NCBI GenBank assembly: GCA_019188255.1
Contig: JAETXT010000009.1
Span: forward strand, 1,612,001 to 1,676,000
Direction of reading: 5' to 3'
Source of the DNA: Verticillium longisporum
Taxonomy: Eukaryota; Ascomycota; Sordariomycetes; Glomerellales; Plectosphaerellaceae
Length of the DNA stretch: 64,000 nt
Shown here: positions 34,381-43,996 of the stretch, one piece after another
Position numbering within the stretch: position 1 is the stretch's first letter
Layout: each line of letters opens with the position of its first letter
Notes under the pieces: model-generated
The model's database searches: none
What the model saw: the letters and a program-made list of their open reading frames with translations, nothing else
What the model was told of the DNA's origin: nothing
Made by a program: the position numbers and the translations under genes

Positions 34381-34813
34381 TATAACGCCCTAGCCTAGTT
34401 ATTACTAGGATACTAAGCAGGATACCCTATAGGCGACCGGATACGCTATACGGACCTATAGGATCACTTACGTAACCGTAACTAGATCACGATTCTTAAA
34501 GTAATCTAGTTACTAACTATACCGTAACTTAAGTAATAGGATTACGATAAGAAAGGTAAGCTATCTAATATAAACTTACTAACCTAATACGATAAGGATA
34601 GAATAATAGGTATATAAGGACGGGTATTTAGTACTTATAGATATATTCTTTCTTACGATAGTAATTAATCTAAGTCTTACTTTATATCTATTATAACGAG
34701 TACGTAATGCCTTATAATACTATATCGTCTTAGAGTTATAACCTAAGCTTCTATAAATAGTAACCCTAACCCTCTAATAGTATTCCCCCTTTAGAAGCTA
34801 CTAGGTCGTAATA
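34381..34813 (+). repeat. 3' LTR of Gypsy copy C
   Basis: 433 bp, matching the 5' LTR with small indels, for example an extra six bases in a ccctaaccct stretch near 34,762-34,772. It is RIPped along its full length. Confidence 0.87.
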
Positions 34814-35612
34814 TATATCTATATCGAGTATCTCTTCCTATAATAGTATTAGAACTAGCCTCTTCGATATTTTAACGTTTATTACCCCTAGAAGAGGGAT
34901 CCCGCGATCTATAAGATATACCTTTAATACTCGAGAGATCGTTAAATTATAGGAGTCGAAATCCTCTTCGCTCTAGCTTTAGAAGTCTTTAATAAACGCT
35001 TCTAAGAAGTAAACTCCTTTTATATTTCTATATATACTTATTATTTTAATAATCTAAGCGTTCTTAAGATCTATAGATACCGAATCTAGTAATCCTAGGA
35101 ACTATAACTCTATACTATTTACGATAAAATCGATATTAAGATCCTTCCTAACCCTCTAAATAAAGCGTATAATATTAATATCCTTTAGAATAATATCGAA
35201 CTCCTATTATAGTTTTTTAGCGCTCTCTAGCTCTATTACGGAGCTATTACTATAATCTAAAGAGCTTATTATCGCTAAGTTTATAAAGCTCTAATATAAA
35301 TAGTTAATTATTCCGTATAGCTTCGTTTTTCAGGTTTTATAGCTAGCGATATAGCCTAATAATAATCTTAATCGTAGGAGTCCTAAGATACTCGAAATAG
35401 ACGGTACTCCTATAAATTACGTAATAGGGGAATTCCTTATTATTAAGCTTATATAAGAGTCCTAAAGTACTTAAAAATAAAACGGTACTCTTATAATTAT
35501 TTATAAAGCGTAATCGATAAGCTTACGTATAATAAATATACTATTTATAGGATCGATCCTAACTTCTCTAGCTCTAGCTATTCTATATTACGTTAAACGT
35601 AATACTAATTAA
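34814..35612. other. RIPped interior of the outer element, right part
   Basis: About 800 bp of AT-rich, stop-filled DNA between Gypsy copy C and the right terminal repeat. No domain recognised on either strand. Confidence 0.55.
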
Positions 35613-35900
35613 TATTAAGAAGGCTTTACTACTTATATAAACCCTAATCTAGTACTTCCGCTATACTTACGAGCTCTAAATAGGTAGGGTATCTAATAAG
35701 TCTTATAATAGTTAATTCTTATATAATTCTTATCTACTTCTCTGAGTTACTATTACCTACGTGAGTCAGATATACCTATCTGCTCTTAGCGATTACGTAA
35801 GCCGTAGTTTACGTGCTCCTGAGAGCAGTGGATCCCAGATATCCTAGATACCTTAGATATCGCCATCCTAACCACAGAGTTCCCTAATATTAGTTCAACA
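35613..35900. repeat. Right long terminal repeat (288 bp) of the outer element
   Basis: Pairs without gaps with 14,061-14,348. Its outer half keeps the C/G state at most differing sites and its inner part is mutated, the mirror image of the left copy. It ends in CA, the expected LTR terminus. Confidence 0.85.
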
Positions 35901-35905
35901 ATTTC
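35901..35905. repeat. Right target-site duplication (ATTTC)
   Basis: Identical to 14,056-14,060 and directly adjacent to the right terminal repeat. Unmutated gene-like DNA resumes immediately after it. Confidence 0.75.
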
Positions 35906-36234
35906 CTTGGACACAGCGATGCACGAAACGAAGGAAAACTCGGGCTCAATTCATTACAGCTCATCTTTGGAAAACCTTCAATTCGTTGCCACATCTTACG
36001 AGTCTTTTCAGCGCTCCATCTTTAGGGTACCACATGAAGCCTGTGAAATGCCATGCATTATCTCGACTGGTTCCCGACCAAAACGAAGTACACCCAAATT
36101 CGGCCACGTGAAATGGAAGCAGTCGTTCGGCATTCAAAGTATTTGATGATGATGCCGAACGGCTTTCCTGAGGAATCGACATTCAATCAATCGTGATTGA
36201 GAAATCTGTGAGAAGAACGCAGCAGATACACAAG

Positions 36235-37412
36235 TTAAGCGACTTTGAGGAGGCCAGGTCCCACATGTTGCCAGTGAGTATTACCTTCGCCGTGGCAACC
36301 GTTGACGACACAGTAGTGTCCATCGCCGTTGTGGGATTCTGCCTGGACTGGCGATCGGATCCAGACGTCCCTAACCTTTTCATAAGGCCTGCCCCAGAAA
36401 TCGTGCCTCATGAGCTCAGCACGGTAGCCTTGGAAATACCGCCGATGCTTCAGACAGATAATGTCCCCACGTTCACCCTCGCAGTTGTAGATCTTGGATT
36501 GTCCCCATGTATAAGACACGGAGTAGCCACCAGAGATCCACTCTAGCCTACCGAGCCCTGCAAAGTTGAAGGTGGCAGTATGAGTCACTGAATAAGAAGT
36601 TTCTTTACCAGTGCTGCAGACGCGGCCGTGTGTACAATCAATTTGTGTCTGCCGAGATGAACATTTTATCAGCGTACGTTCCAGGAAACTGGTTCAGGGG
36701 TATAACTAACAAGAGTACGGTGTCGACGGTACCTGTAGGGCACCGGGTTCGGGTGTGGTCGGGCCCTATCCAGCTGGCGACGCTCAATGGAGGGCCCCTG
36801 TCTTCCCTTTTGGTTGCTCTCTTCAACATCAGCGTCAAAGATATCGGAGGTAAAGTCGGCCGCAAGTTCCTCCTCGGCATCCCAGGAAACACCAATGAGC
36901 AGCGAGGGGTCGAGGCCAATACCGTCCGGGTAGCACTCAACTGTGCTATTGCCCTCAAGACCTGGCAGGTCGCGAGTCTGAACAATTTGTTCAAGTGGGA
37001 TGTAGCACTCCGCAGATGCCTGCTGGTGACTGTAGATCCTTGAACAGCTGATCCCTGCGGCGGCATCAACGCCAGCGGCGATGGGGTGCTCGACGCCATT
37101 GACGGTGACACTGCCGGCACCCTTGTCGTTGGCGTTGAAGTCAACCTCTATGCCAAAGGCAACAGCCGAGACACGGTTGCTACAGTCGTATTGTAGAAGG
37201 TTGGCGAATTCGGCGTCCCAGAGGCCAGTAGAGGTCCGACCTGTGGTCAAGTCCTTCTCCCAGATGGCGAGGACGACAGACTTGGCTCCGTTGTGGACGA
37301 TGACAGCTTCCGTCACGTCGGTGACTTTGCCATCCTCATCAACAGCGACGGGGGCATTGTTGTTGGAAGCGGCTGCGAAGCCAGCAAAGCAAAGCAAAGT
37401 AGTGAACAGCAT
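36235..37412 (-). CDS. Predicted secreted protein of unknown function (371 aa)
   Basis: Two exons, 37412-36711 and 36648-36235, joined across a 62-nt phase-0 intron. The donor is GTTAGT, there is a CTGAT-type branch site, and the acceptor is CAG. The first 16 residues (MLFTTLLCFAGFAAAS) form a signal peptide. The next roughly 210 residues contain spaced cysteines and an acidic stretch. A basic Arg-rich linker follows near the exon junction. The second exon encodes a compact Cys- and aromatic-rich domain starting near DCTHGRVC, with YSVSYTWG and HYCVVNGC segments. I do not recognise the family. It has no transmembrane segment beyond the signal, so it is probably secreted. Its stop codon lies only about 330 bp from the edge of the transposon block, a setting common for effector-type genes, but that role is inference. 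A TATAAATA box lies about 95 bp upstream. Confidence 0.75.
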
Positions 37413-37505
37413 AGTTGAGAAATGGCAGTTGCCCTCGTGTCAAACGCTGCTCGTGTCGATTTGCGTTCTAACAAGACTGGAGTAAGAATGGCGGGGATTT
37501 TGGGG

Positions 37506-37513
37506 TATTTATA
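37506..37513 (-). promoter_or_regulatory. TATA box of the 371-aa secreted-protein gene
   Basis: The minus strand reads TATAAATA, a full TATA consensus, about 95 bp before the start codon at 37,412. Good sequence and spacing. Confidence 0.55.
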
Positions 37514-39031
37514 GCTCAGAAGTCTCGAGGAACCATAAGAAAACAGCTGAATCTACACTCCGAATCTACAAACCGCGAATTGAGTAGTGAAGCTTAACAG
37601 CCTAAAGCACACGATCCATGAATGTTGGCATGCATAGGAGTCACCAGGTCTGCATATGCTGGGAAATGACGGTGATAGGACACCCTACGAGGCCAAGACG
37701 ATCCCACATAGGTTCGAGTCTTAGCATTGAGTCTGAACCAGCATATCTGCATGCGGGCCAATAGCAAGACAATGCTACACCAGTTGTGTGCCCCAGGTTT
37801 ACCTCAAGACTAACTTGGTGCGGCAGAAAGGCGTAGGTTGAGAGCGAACGGACCTTCAAAAAGTAGGCTGAGTCCTTGGCAAGTGATTCCTTGGGGATCT
37901 TGGCCAACTATGTGCATGCACCTCAGCGGTTACCCGCTTCCAACATATAGATGCACCGGACGAACGGAGACTCGCCAATTCAGATCCTACAGTGATATGA
38001 TCCACAAAATCACACCCGCCCCCAGACTGTTGTTACTGTATTTCCGGATCTCCTGTCAGCTGGTCCTGATAATTGTTCCGCGGATAGCGAGAATGAAGTC
38101 CATGGCTTTCTCCATCACGGGGCATAGTCGGGTAAATGAAAATCACAATGGTTTCTTATGCAGAACCGGTCGCCAGTTACAAACTCCGCGCAAAGGCAAT
38201 TTGATTCAATTATGCCTCCTCGATGCATTATGAGTTACGCAGAACCCTGGGAAGACAATTCGAGAGTGCGCCAAGGAATCGCTGCACGTTGCGAAACAAG
38301 CCTTCTTTGCGGAGAGCCTATTGGAGACAACAACTTACTGAACTGACTTCTCCAATATGGCCCAGCCATTTATCTCCTTGGTCTTGTAATGAGTGACATG
38401 TCCTTCTTCTTGCGTATAATCAGTCCAAGGCTTCGGTAGCAGCTGAATACCGCCGTCGTGCGGGTGCCTCTACTGCCGAGTAAACTCCTAGAACTACTTT
38501 GAGAATATAATTGAGATGTTGAAAAGCTAAAAAGAAAGGCTCCGCGTCTCTGCACTTGGCTAAGCGTGCTAATTGAACGCAAAAGTTACCAACGAACCCT
38601 ACTGCCAACGTTATCGATTCGCCGTATTTTACTCTCGGCCATGTGCCCTCTTCTAGCTGTGCTTCCGCTTGCTACGGATGCCAGTTTCTCAACTTCTGCA
38701 CGTCCGCTTCCCCGCAATCTATAGACTGTCTCTTTATCGGCACTGAGCGGCAACTAGCCAAATCATGGATGATCGACGGGGTTCGTCTGGGGTGATTGCA
38801 CTTCCGAGAGATTCTCCGCCTCCTTGCCCAGTCAAGCCATCTGCCGATGACGACAGATGCATGAATCTTCGCGTGCTGGTTACGAATGCTGAAAGGATAG
38901 CTTCAATGAATCGGGTTGCAGTCCCAATTGATGTGGTCTGCCGTCAGAGTTTCCGAGAAAGACTCCGACACATTGCAGGTGTCCGAAACACTCCTGTTAT
39001 TGAGACTTCACAAGGCTCTCATCCATGGCCA

Positions 39032-39037
39032 TATAAG
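39032..39037 (+). promoter_or_regulatory. Possible TATA box of the 153-aa secreted-protein gene
   Basis: TATAAG about 110 bp upstream of the start codon. Sequence and spacing are reasonable, but there is no further support. Confidence 0.35.
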
Positions 39038-39146
39038 AAGACATCGCAAGCCGAACACTCAACATGGCAGCATTCACTTCTAGTTTGCCACTCATCTCGG
39101 TCCGTCACTCAACACTTCCACAGCACTTGATTACCAACCCTTAACA

Positions 39147-39723
39147 ATGCTGTCTCATTATGTCACTCTGCTGGCCGTCTACCTGATGCCTGTTCTGGCA
39201 GCCCCCCAGGCCCAGGGTCTCGACAAGAGGGCCGTCAGCTGCCTCTCAGTCGGAGCAACTGCCACTGCTCGGTGGACCAACGCCGCAGGGCAGAACTGCA
39301 CATTCACTGGCGTTGTTGGAAGCAACTACGGAGCCAACGGCGCCGGCGCCGGAGAGTAAGACTATTGCTTGACACAGGATATTAGTATAGCAGCCTGGCT
39401 AACGCGGGCCAACAGTTACTCCTGCAACGGCCGTTGCGGTGCCGGTTGCACCGGCTCTTCAGTCGGGAATGCGTACACGCAGGACTGCTTCTCCCATGAT
39501 ATTTGCTCATACTTTAACAACGCCAGCGGCGGCGCGAGGTGAGTTGTGACGTGAGCCTGGGGCGCCGAGGATGATACTGATTGTTACGGCCAGTGACCCC
39601 AACTGCGGCGCCGCTTACAACGCGGCCGTGGACGATACTGCTTTCGGAACTCTCAATGGCTGCGGTCGTACTAACCCTTCCAACGCGGTCTCTAAGCCGT
39701 CGACGAGGCCTGTATGTCAGTGA
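39147..39723 (+). CDS. Small secreted Cys-rich protein with a CxxHDxC motif (phospholipase A2-like)
   Basis: A 153-aa precursor from three exons (39147-39355, 39416-39538, 39594-39723). The introns are 60 and 55 nt, both phase 2, with GTAAGA and GTGAGT donors. The N-terminus is a signal peptide (LLAVYLMPVLAAP) followed by LDKR, a Kex2-type processing site near residue 28. The mature part has ten cysteines. A central CNGRCGAGC run is followed by QDCFSHDICSYF, whose CxxHDxC resembles the catalytic His-Asp motif of secreted phospholipase A2 and of fungal secreted proteins of unknown function. I cannot see the phospholipase calcium loop with certainty, so enzymatic activity is not claimed. The gene lies about 3.2 kb from the transposon block and may be a secreted interaction protein. 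The CDS ends with VCQ and TGA at 39,721-39,723. Confidence 0.8.
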
Positions 39724-41229
39724 ACGCCATGGGCAGATGTTGTTGCCGCGCGGAAAGTGAAAATGGGTACAGGCTGTAACAAGTACCAGGGTTGGGGATA
39801 CCCAAATGGTCTCGTCTGGGTATTATAGGGGAGTGGATATTTGGCTTTCTGAGTTGCCTAGAGGGAACCCATAGGCTGAAATGGGTTGACCTAATCACCC
39901 ATAGAATTTATTTGGGTTTTGGGCGGGTTTGCGTTCTTACGCTAAATCTCTGGGTACCTAATGGGTCAGAATCTTTGGATATTCCTGAGCCTAATAGTGC
40001 CGCCCTCGTCAAGGCCTGGGTCGCTTGGACACTCGGGTCAGGACGTTTTGTAGAGGTGAAGCCACGCCGGCTTCGTCTCTCCGTGAGTCGCCTGACCGCT
40101 GCTCCCCAATCTGGCACCGGACGCGATCGCGCGCGATATCTGTTCGATCCTGGCCGTATTGTATTTCTTCTCCAGCACCTCTCTGAGCGCTCGGATCGGA
40201 GCGTCAACACTTCCGCTCGAAAACAATTTTCGCGCGCTAGCTACTGCAGCGGGCCATCTGCGTCGATCTAGATGTTGGTTTTATAATCGAACATGTAGAA
40301 AGCCGGCCGGTTGATTCCCGTGAAATCATCCTGCCCGTAACTGTTATCCAATTATTCCTCGGGTTAGGCCTGGATCGTAGTCAGCGAGAACGGTGCCGAC
40401 GTAATGCTCACTTAGACCACCTGCTTGAAATATGGTCGCCGGATTTATCATTACCCGAACCAGTGCCTAGCTGGTCTCCAGCCAAACGCAAACGGACGGA
40501 CCTCAGAAAGCTTCGACGTGATACGCAATCATGCGTTCGTGATTTTTCGTTTTTTGCGCTCATATTGCTCATCTTGTACTTCACTAATCTTCCTTAATAA
40601 TCGTTCAATCTGTCAGGCGACCCTGCGAAGTCGCCAAGCAGGGGGTCGGCCAGGGCCTAAGGGCTACGAGAAACGTATACATATAGGCTACGGAGGGCCC
40701 TCTAAGCTACGGAGGGCTAGAATTCAGATATAATCCGAACCCCCTACCTATCTTCTATTTACTGCGGACCACGTATGGAAGAACTCTTCACTCTGCTCTA
40801 AACAATGCTCTGACACAATCTTAGCTTCGATGGCATTTCGCCTGTGTTCAAGATCCTCCTTTTCTTTTCCATACCCTTAAAGTAGCAGGCTATAATGAGA
40901 CTTGGGTGAGCCTTGAATGGAAATCTGGTGTGTTGAAGCTCTATCTCCACTATGTCCAATGACGGCATTCAAATGCTCGGCAGTAAAGCAAACTAATCTC
41001 TTCGCTTTGCGCTGAGACTCAAATACGCTACAATAAGGGATGGGCATATGAGAGACGACAAGACGGGGGACTACGCATGGCGGCCCGGTGGCCGAGAGGC
41101 CCAGCTCGCAGTGGGGCCAATCCACCACAATTGGCCCAACTCCAGAATGCAAAAGTCATCAACCTCCCCCGCCAAACTCTCACCCTCACCAACCCCTGTC
41201 TCATGCCCCTCCATCACATCACGCCCACC
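39724..41229. other. Intergenic region, no gene recognised
   Basis: About 1.5 kb. Open frames at 39,792-40,271 (+) and 39,908-40,226 (-) overlap one another and have no recognisable domain. A short direct repeat gctacggagggc occurs at 40,687 and 40,706. The composition is gene-like rather than RIPped. The last 150 bp are the leader of the next gene. Confidence 0.45.
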
Positions 41230-41692
41230 ATGGCAGACACCGACGACGTCGGAGGCCTCTTCAGCATCGCCATATCCGACAGCGAGGACGAGGCCAAGGC
41301 CGAGGAGAAGAAGCAGCGCGCCGGGCAGACGGAAGAGGAATTTCGGGCCATCAAGGCCTCGTACAAGGCCAAGATTGAAAACGGCGAGGTCAGCCAGTCC
41401 TCTCTCCTGTCATGCGTGCCCCTGTGGAGTGATTGAGGAGGCTGACCGGCTGCTGCAGATTTGGATGGGCATCTCGCTGCCGCTGGAGGAGAGCGCCAAC
41501 AAGCCGGTGGCGCAGGAGCTGCTGCACGCTGTGGAGGAGCTGTATTTCTTCCGCAGGTATGAGGAGGGTGCACGATTTGCGAGGAGGGTGCTTGAGACCA
41601 GCGGCAGTCTGTTGGATGATGAGCACAGGGAGGTGTTGACGTTGTACGAGAAGAAATGTTTGGCCAAAACAGGGGATATTGAAGCGAAATGA
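41230..41692 (+). CDS. Small conserved-type helical protein of unknown function (130 aa)
   Basis: Two exons (41230-41388 and 41459-41692) with a 70-nt phase-0 intron. A CTGAC branch site and a CAG acceptor support it; the GTCAGC donor is weak. The ATG at 41,230 was preferred over upstream in-frame starts because it sits in an ACCATGG context and opens an acidic N-terminus (DSEDE) typical of nuclear or cytosolic proteins. The second exon, which contains an ELYFFRRYEEG segment, looks like one or two helical TPR-like hairpins. There is no signal peptide or membrane segment. I do not recognise a named family. It is convergent with the Ups2-like gene. Confidence 0.7.
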
Positions 41693-42274
41693 AACCCGTA
41701 CAATGAATGCATGCAAGCAAAGCGAAATGACCTGCTATGGGTTGTTTCCTGAAGTGGTATCATTAGCTTTGCCTTTCCCTGAGTGTCGATGGGCGCATGA
41801 GCAGGGTAGTACGTGTCCATCCATCGAAGGGATCATAAGAGACTCGTCATAAGCCTGCAAATATCGTTGACAGCTATTGAACAACAAACCGTCAGATGAG
41901 TCACTCGACAAGTGGCACGCAAGGTGGTGAGAAGGCAGATTGGAGAGTCTATTATTCTCAGAAGCTCTATGCTTCCTCTAATGTGCTAACGCGTGGTGAA
42001 CGCGCCGCGGCTCTATGCAGTGTATGGGGTATTCTCGACGCCAATTGTACAAAAACGGAAACGCTTCCCGAAACCGTTAAAAAAATCATGCCCTGCCAAC
42101 GCCAGTTGTTTTGTGTCCCTTTGTCTAACCCGTCCCATTTTAGGTACCAGCATCTGTAGCCGGTGATGCCTTTGAACGCTCACAAGTCATGGAGAAAAGT
42201 TGCTCGGTCGAATCGTGTCTGTGTGGTGCGTGTGTGGTGCGCGCGTCGTCCAGTCGAAGTGTTGTACGAGTGGC
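41693..42274. other. Convergent intergenic region
   Basis: 3' flanks of the 130-aa gene (+) and the Ups2-like gene (-). No gene seen; the small plus-strand frame at 41,896-42,159 has no recognisable product. Confidence 0.45.
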
Positions 42275-42853
42275 TTACGCAGTCGCCCTCTGAGTGCCCA
42301 TCATACGCTCGCGTTCGCGCTCCTCGGCAAATACGCGACGGCTCATCTCGAGAACGGCCTCGAAGCCCTCGCGGCCCTTGGACGCGTTCTCGTTGAAACG
42401 ACTAACAAGCGAGTCCTCGATGCTGTTCTTGATGCGCTGCCAACCGCCACAGAGGGCGGTAACCTTGGCATCCTGAACAAACTGAGTTTGCGTAGGGCTC
42501 AGGGGCTTGTAGACGACGGTCTCTTGAACGGAAACCAGGTTGGACCATGTTAGGTTCTGTGAGACCATGGTGACAGTCTTGCGGGCGGGATCAACGTAAG
42601 ACGTCTCGTACATGTAGGAGACATCCATGGTGTTGCCCATCAGCGACTTGAGCCACTCGGGGGCAGTCTGCTTGCAGGTGATGAGACGCTCGGTGCGAAG
42701 GATGCCCGACTCCGGATCAACGCGGCGGGCGAGGGTATCGACAGCGATGACATGGGTCGACTTGTCGTTCCACGGGCAGTACTTGTTCCAGTTGGCTGTG
42801 GAAACTTCCTCCCAGGAGTAGTTGAATGTGACTGAGTTGGAGAAGACCTTCAT
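42275..42853 (-). CDS. UPS2: PRELI/MSF1-domain mitochondrial lipid-transfer protein, Ups2-like
   Basis: A 192-aa single-exon protein that is almost entirely a PRELI/MSF1 domain. The start (MKVFSNSVTFNYSWEEV) and the ANWNKYCPW, STHVIAVD and TERLITCKQ segments follow the Ups2/Ups3 (SLMO/PRELID3) branch rather than Ups1. In yeast this branch works with Mdm35 in the intermembrane space and moves phosphatidylserine toward the inner membrane for conversion to phosphatidylethanolamine. The frame stays open upstream for about 96 codons. The MKVF start was chosen because the family begins exactly there, and the upstream stretch is low-complexity leader. Assignment to Ups2 versus Ups3 is by resemblance only. 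Confidence 0.9.
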   Translation of the reverse strand: MKVFSNSVTFNYSWEEVSTANWNKYCPWNDKSTHVIAVDTLARRVDPESGILRTERLITCKQTAPEWLKSLMGNTMDVSYMYETSYVDPARKTVTMVSQNLTWSNLVSVQETVVYKPLSPTQTQFVQDAKVTALCGGWQRIKNSIEDSLVSRFNENASKGREGFEAVLEMSRRVFAEERERERMMGTQRATA

Positions 42854-43996
42854 GGTGGCGATGGCTCCGAGACGAGAGCTCGCTCGCGTGTTGGTGTTTG
42901 TAGCAGGGAAAGTAGGGCGACAGTCGAGCTGGAGAAGTAATCGAGTTGTCGTGTGTGTGGTAGGGTTGGTTTTCGTGTAGTTGGAGTTGTAGGTTTTGGT
43001 AAAGCTTGGGTGACTCAAGTTTCTTTGATGATAATCGATGATGTTCGATTCTGATCTGTAGAGGGTCGAAGGGGGATTGATTCCCTTTTGACAGAAAAGA
43101 GTGGAGGAGGTCGTGTGCGGGTTTTTTAGGGAGCGGGCCAAAATTTTCTGGGATTCCGGAGAAGGGGAGGCATTCTCTGTCTTGTGAGTGGCGCTTGGGC
43201 GGGCACTTGGTCATCTAGCACCCTTTGGGACTAGCATCTTCAGGGGTGGGAAAGGACCGGAAGAGATGGTTGCTGGACGCAGCATGTGATTGGCCCACTT
43301 TGGTACGCCGGCGACTTCCTTCACTTGCTTCCCCTTCCTGCGTCGCTCCCGACGTCCGAACTTTCGCCCCTTCCCCCGCGCCAACTCCGATTTTACAGCG
43401 CCTGGCGCCTGCTGATCGGTTCGAGAGCCATCCTTTGAGCGCCCCCTTGGAAGCGGCCGGACCGCGGAAAAGATGGGTCCATGTCGCCCACGCCGTTGAT
43501 CATGGAGCGAACTCGGCCAAGCTGGACCGGATGCCAGATCCAGGTCCAGGGTCCTCTGCCATCGTCGGCCGCTGACTGGTTAGCCGCGGCAATACCTGGT
43601 TGGCCGCCTCCGCATACCCACGGCAATCTTTTCCCACTGTATATTCTCCATTACATCACACATCGCCAGCTATCATCATCCGCCACCTGATGGCAATGAT
43701 GTGCAGCTGCAAATCCAGGGTCCTCGTCCATCTCCTACGATTGACCCAGCCAACCAGCCAAGCCAGCGTTCTGGAAGCCACAGGGTCATTCTTCTGGACC
43801 AGTCGCTCCGGATCATGACAACTTCACGCAACCAACCCACAGCATCAAAAGCCCACCACCTACGTCACAGCCACGCGCATTGCAACAACCGCATTGGCCA
43901 AATTGCGTTCTGCCGCAATCATCACCAGTTCTTTCAACGCTGCAGTCAATTGCGGATTCGTCATCAAGAAATCGACTTTCGTGTTATCTGTCCACC
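42854..43996. other. Intergenic region between the Ups2-like gene and MetAP2
   Basis: Contains the Ups2-like 5' leader (pyrimidine-rich on the minus strand) and the 3' flank of MetAP2. GC-rich frames such as 43,225-43,575 (+) show no known protein features. Confidence 0.45.

Larger units (their letters stand above)
27985..34813 (+). mobile_element. Ty3/Gypsy retrotransposon copy C, RIP-inactivated
   Basis: A 6.8-kb element with LTRs at 27,985-28,415 and 34,381-34,813. Relics of gag and pol in the usual order (zinc knuckle, reverse transcriptase, RNase H, integrase) follow the 5' LTR, and a purine-rich tract (about 34,363-34,378) precedes the 3' LTR. Order RT-RNaseH-IN marks Ty3/Gypsy rather than Copia. 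No clear target duplication is visible (cctac on the left, tatat on the right). Stops throughout mean it is dead. Confidence 0.88.
14061..35900. mobile_element. Outer RIP-degraded LTR element with nested insertions
   Basis: Two 288-bp direct repeats without indels bound 21.8 kb, and 5-bp ATTTC duplications flank the whole. The left copy begins TA and ends TA; the right copy begins TA and ends CA. This fits an original TG...CA with RIP-type G-to-A and C-to-T changes. Removing the nested elements (pogo 16,330-18,189; Gypsy copy B 20,233-27,165; solo LTR plus Gypsy copy C 27,588-34,813) leaves about 5.8 kb. The remaining interior segments (14,349-16,329; 18,190-20,232; 27,166-27,587; 34,814-35,612) are full of stops, and I could not recognise reverse transcriptase or another family in them. 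It may be a degraded autonomous element or a non-coding LTR derivative. Orientation is not determined. Confidence 0.8.
37413..39146. other. Divergent intergenic region between two secreted-protein genes
   Basis: 1.7 kb with no supportable gene. It holds the promoters of the 371-aa gene (minus) and the 153-aa gene (plus). Scattered small frames have no recognisable product. A GGTTCGAGTC string near 37,710 resembles a tRNA B box, but no tRNA fold surrounds it. Confidence 0.5.

Noticed and set aside
14061..35900. A giant cargo-carrying element (Starship- or Helitron-like)
   Set aside because: The ends are LTRs with a 5-bp duplication, and the length comes from nested transposons. No tyrosine recombinase, Rep/helicase or cargo genes are seen.
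35907..36146. 79-codon frame just right of the transposon
   Set aside because: Overlaps another short frame on the opposite strand and shows no protein features; it lies in the 3' flank of the secreted-protein gene.
37680..37730. Possible tRNA gene (GGTTCGAGTC resembles a B box)
   Set aside because: No matching A box, acceptor stem or anticodon arm could be built around it.
39792..40271. 159-codon frame downstream of the Cys-rich secreted protein
   Set aside because: Opposed by open frames on the other strand over the same GC-rich part, with no domain or signal peptide.
42854..43141. N-terminal extension of the Ups2-like protein
   Set aside because: The frame is open, but the family starts exactly at MKVF and the extension is low-complexity leader.
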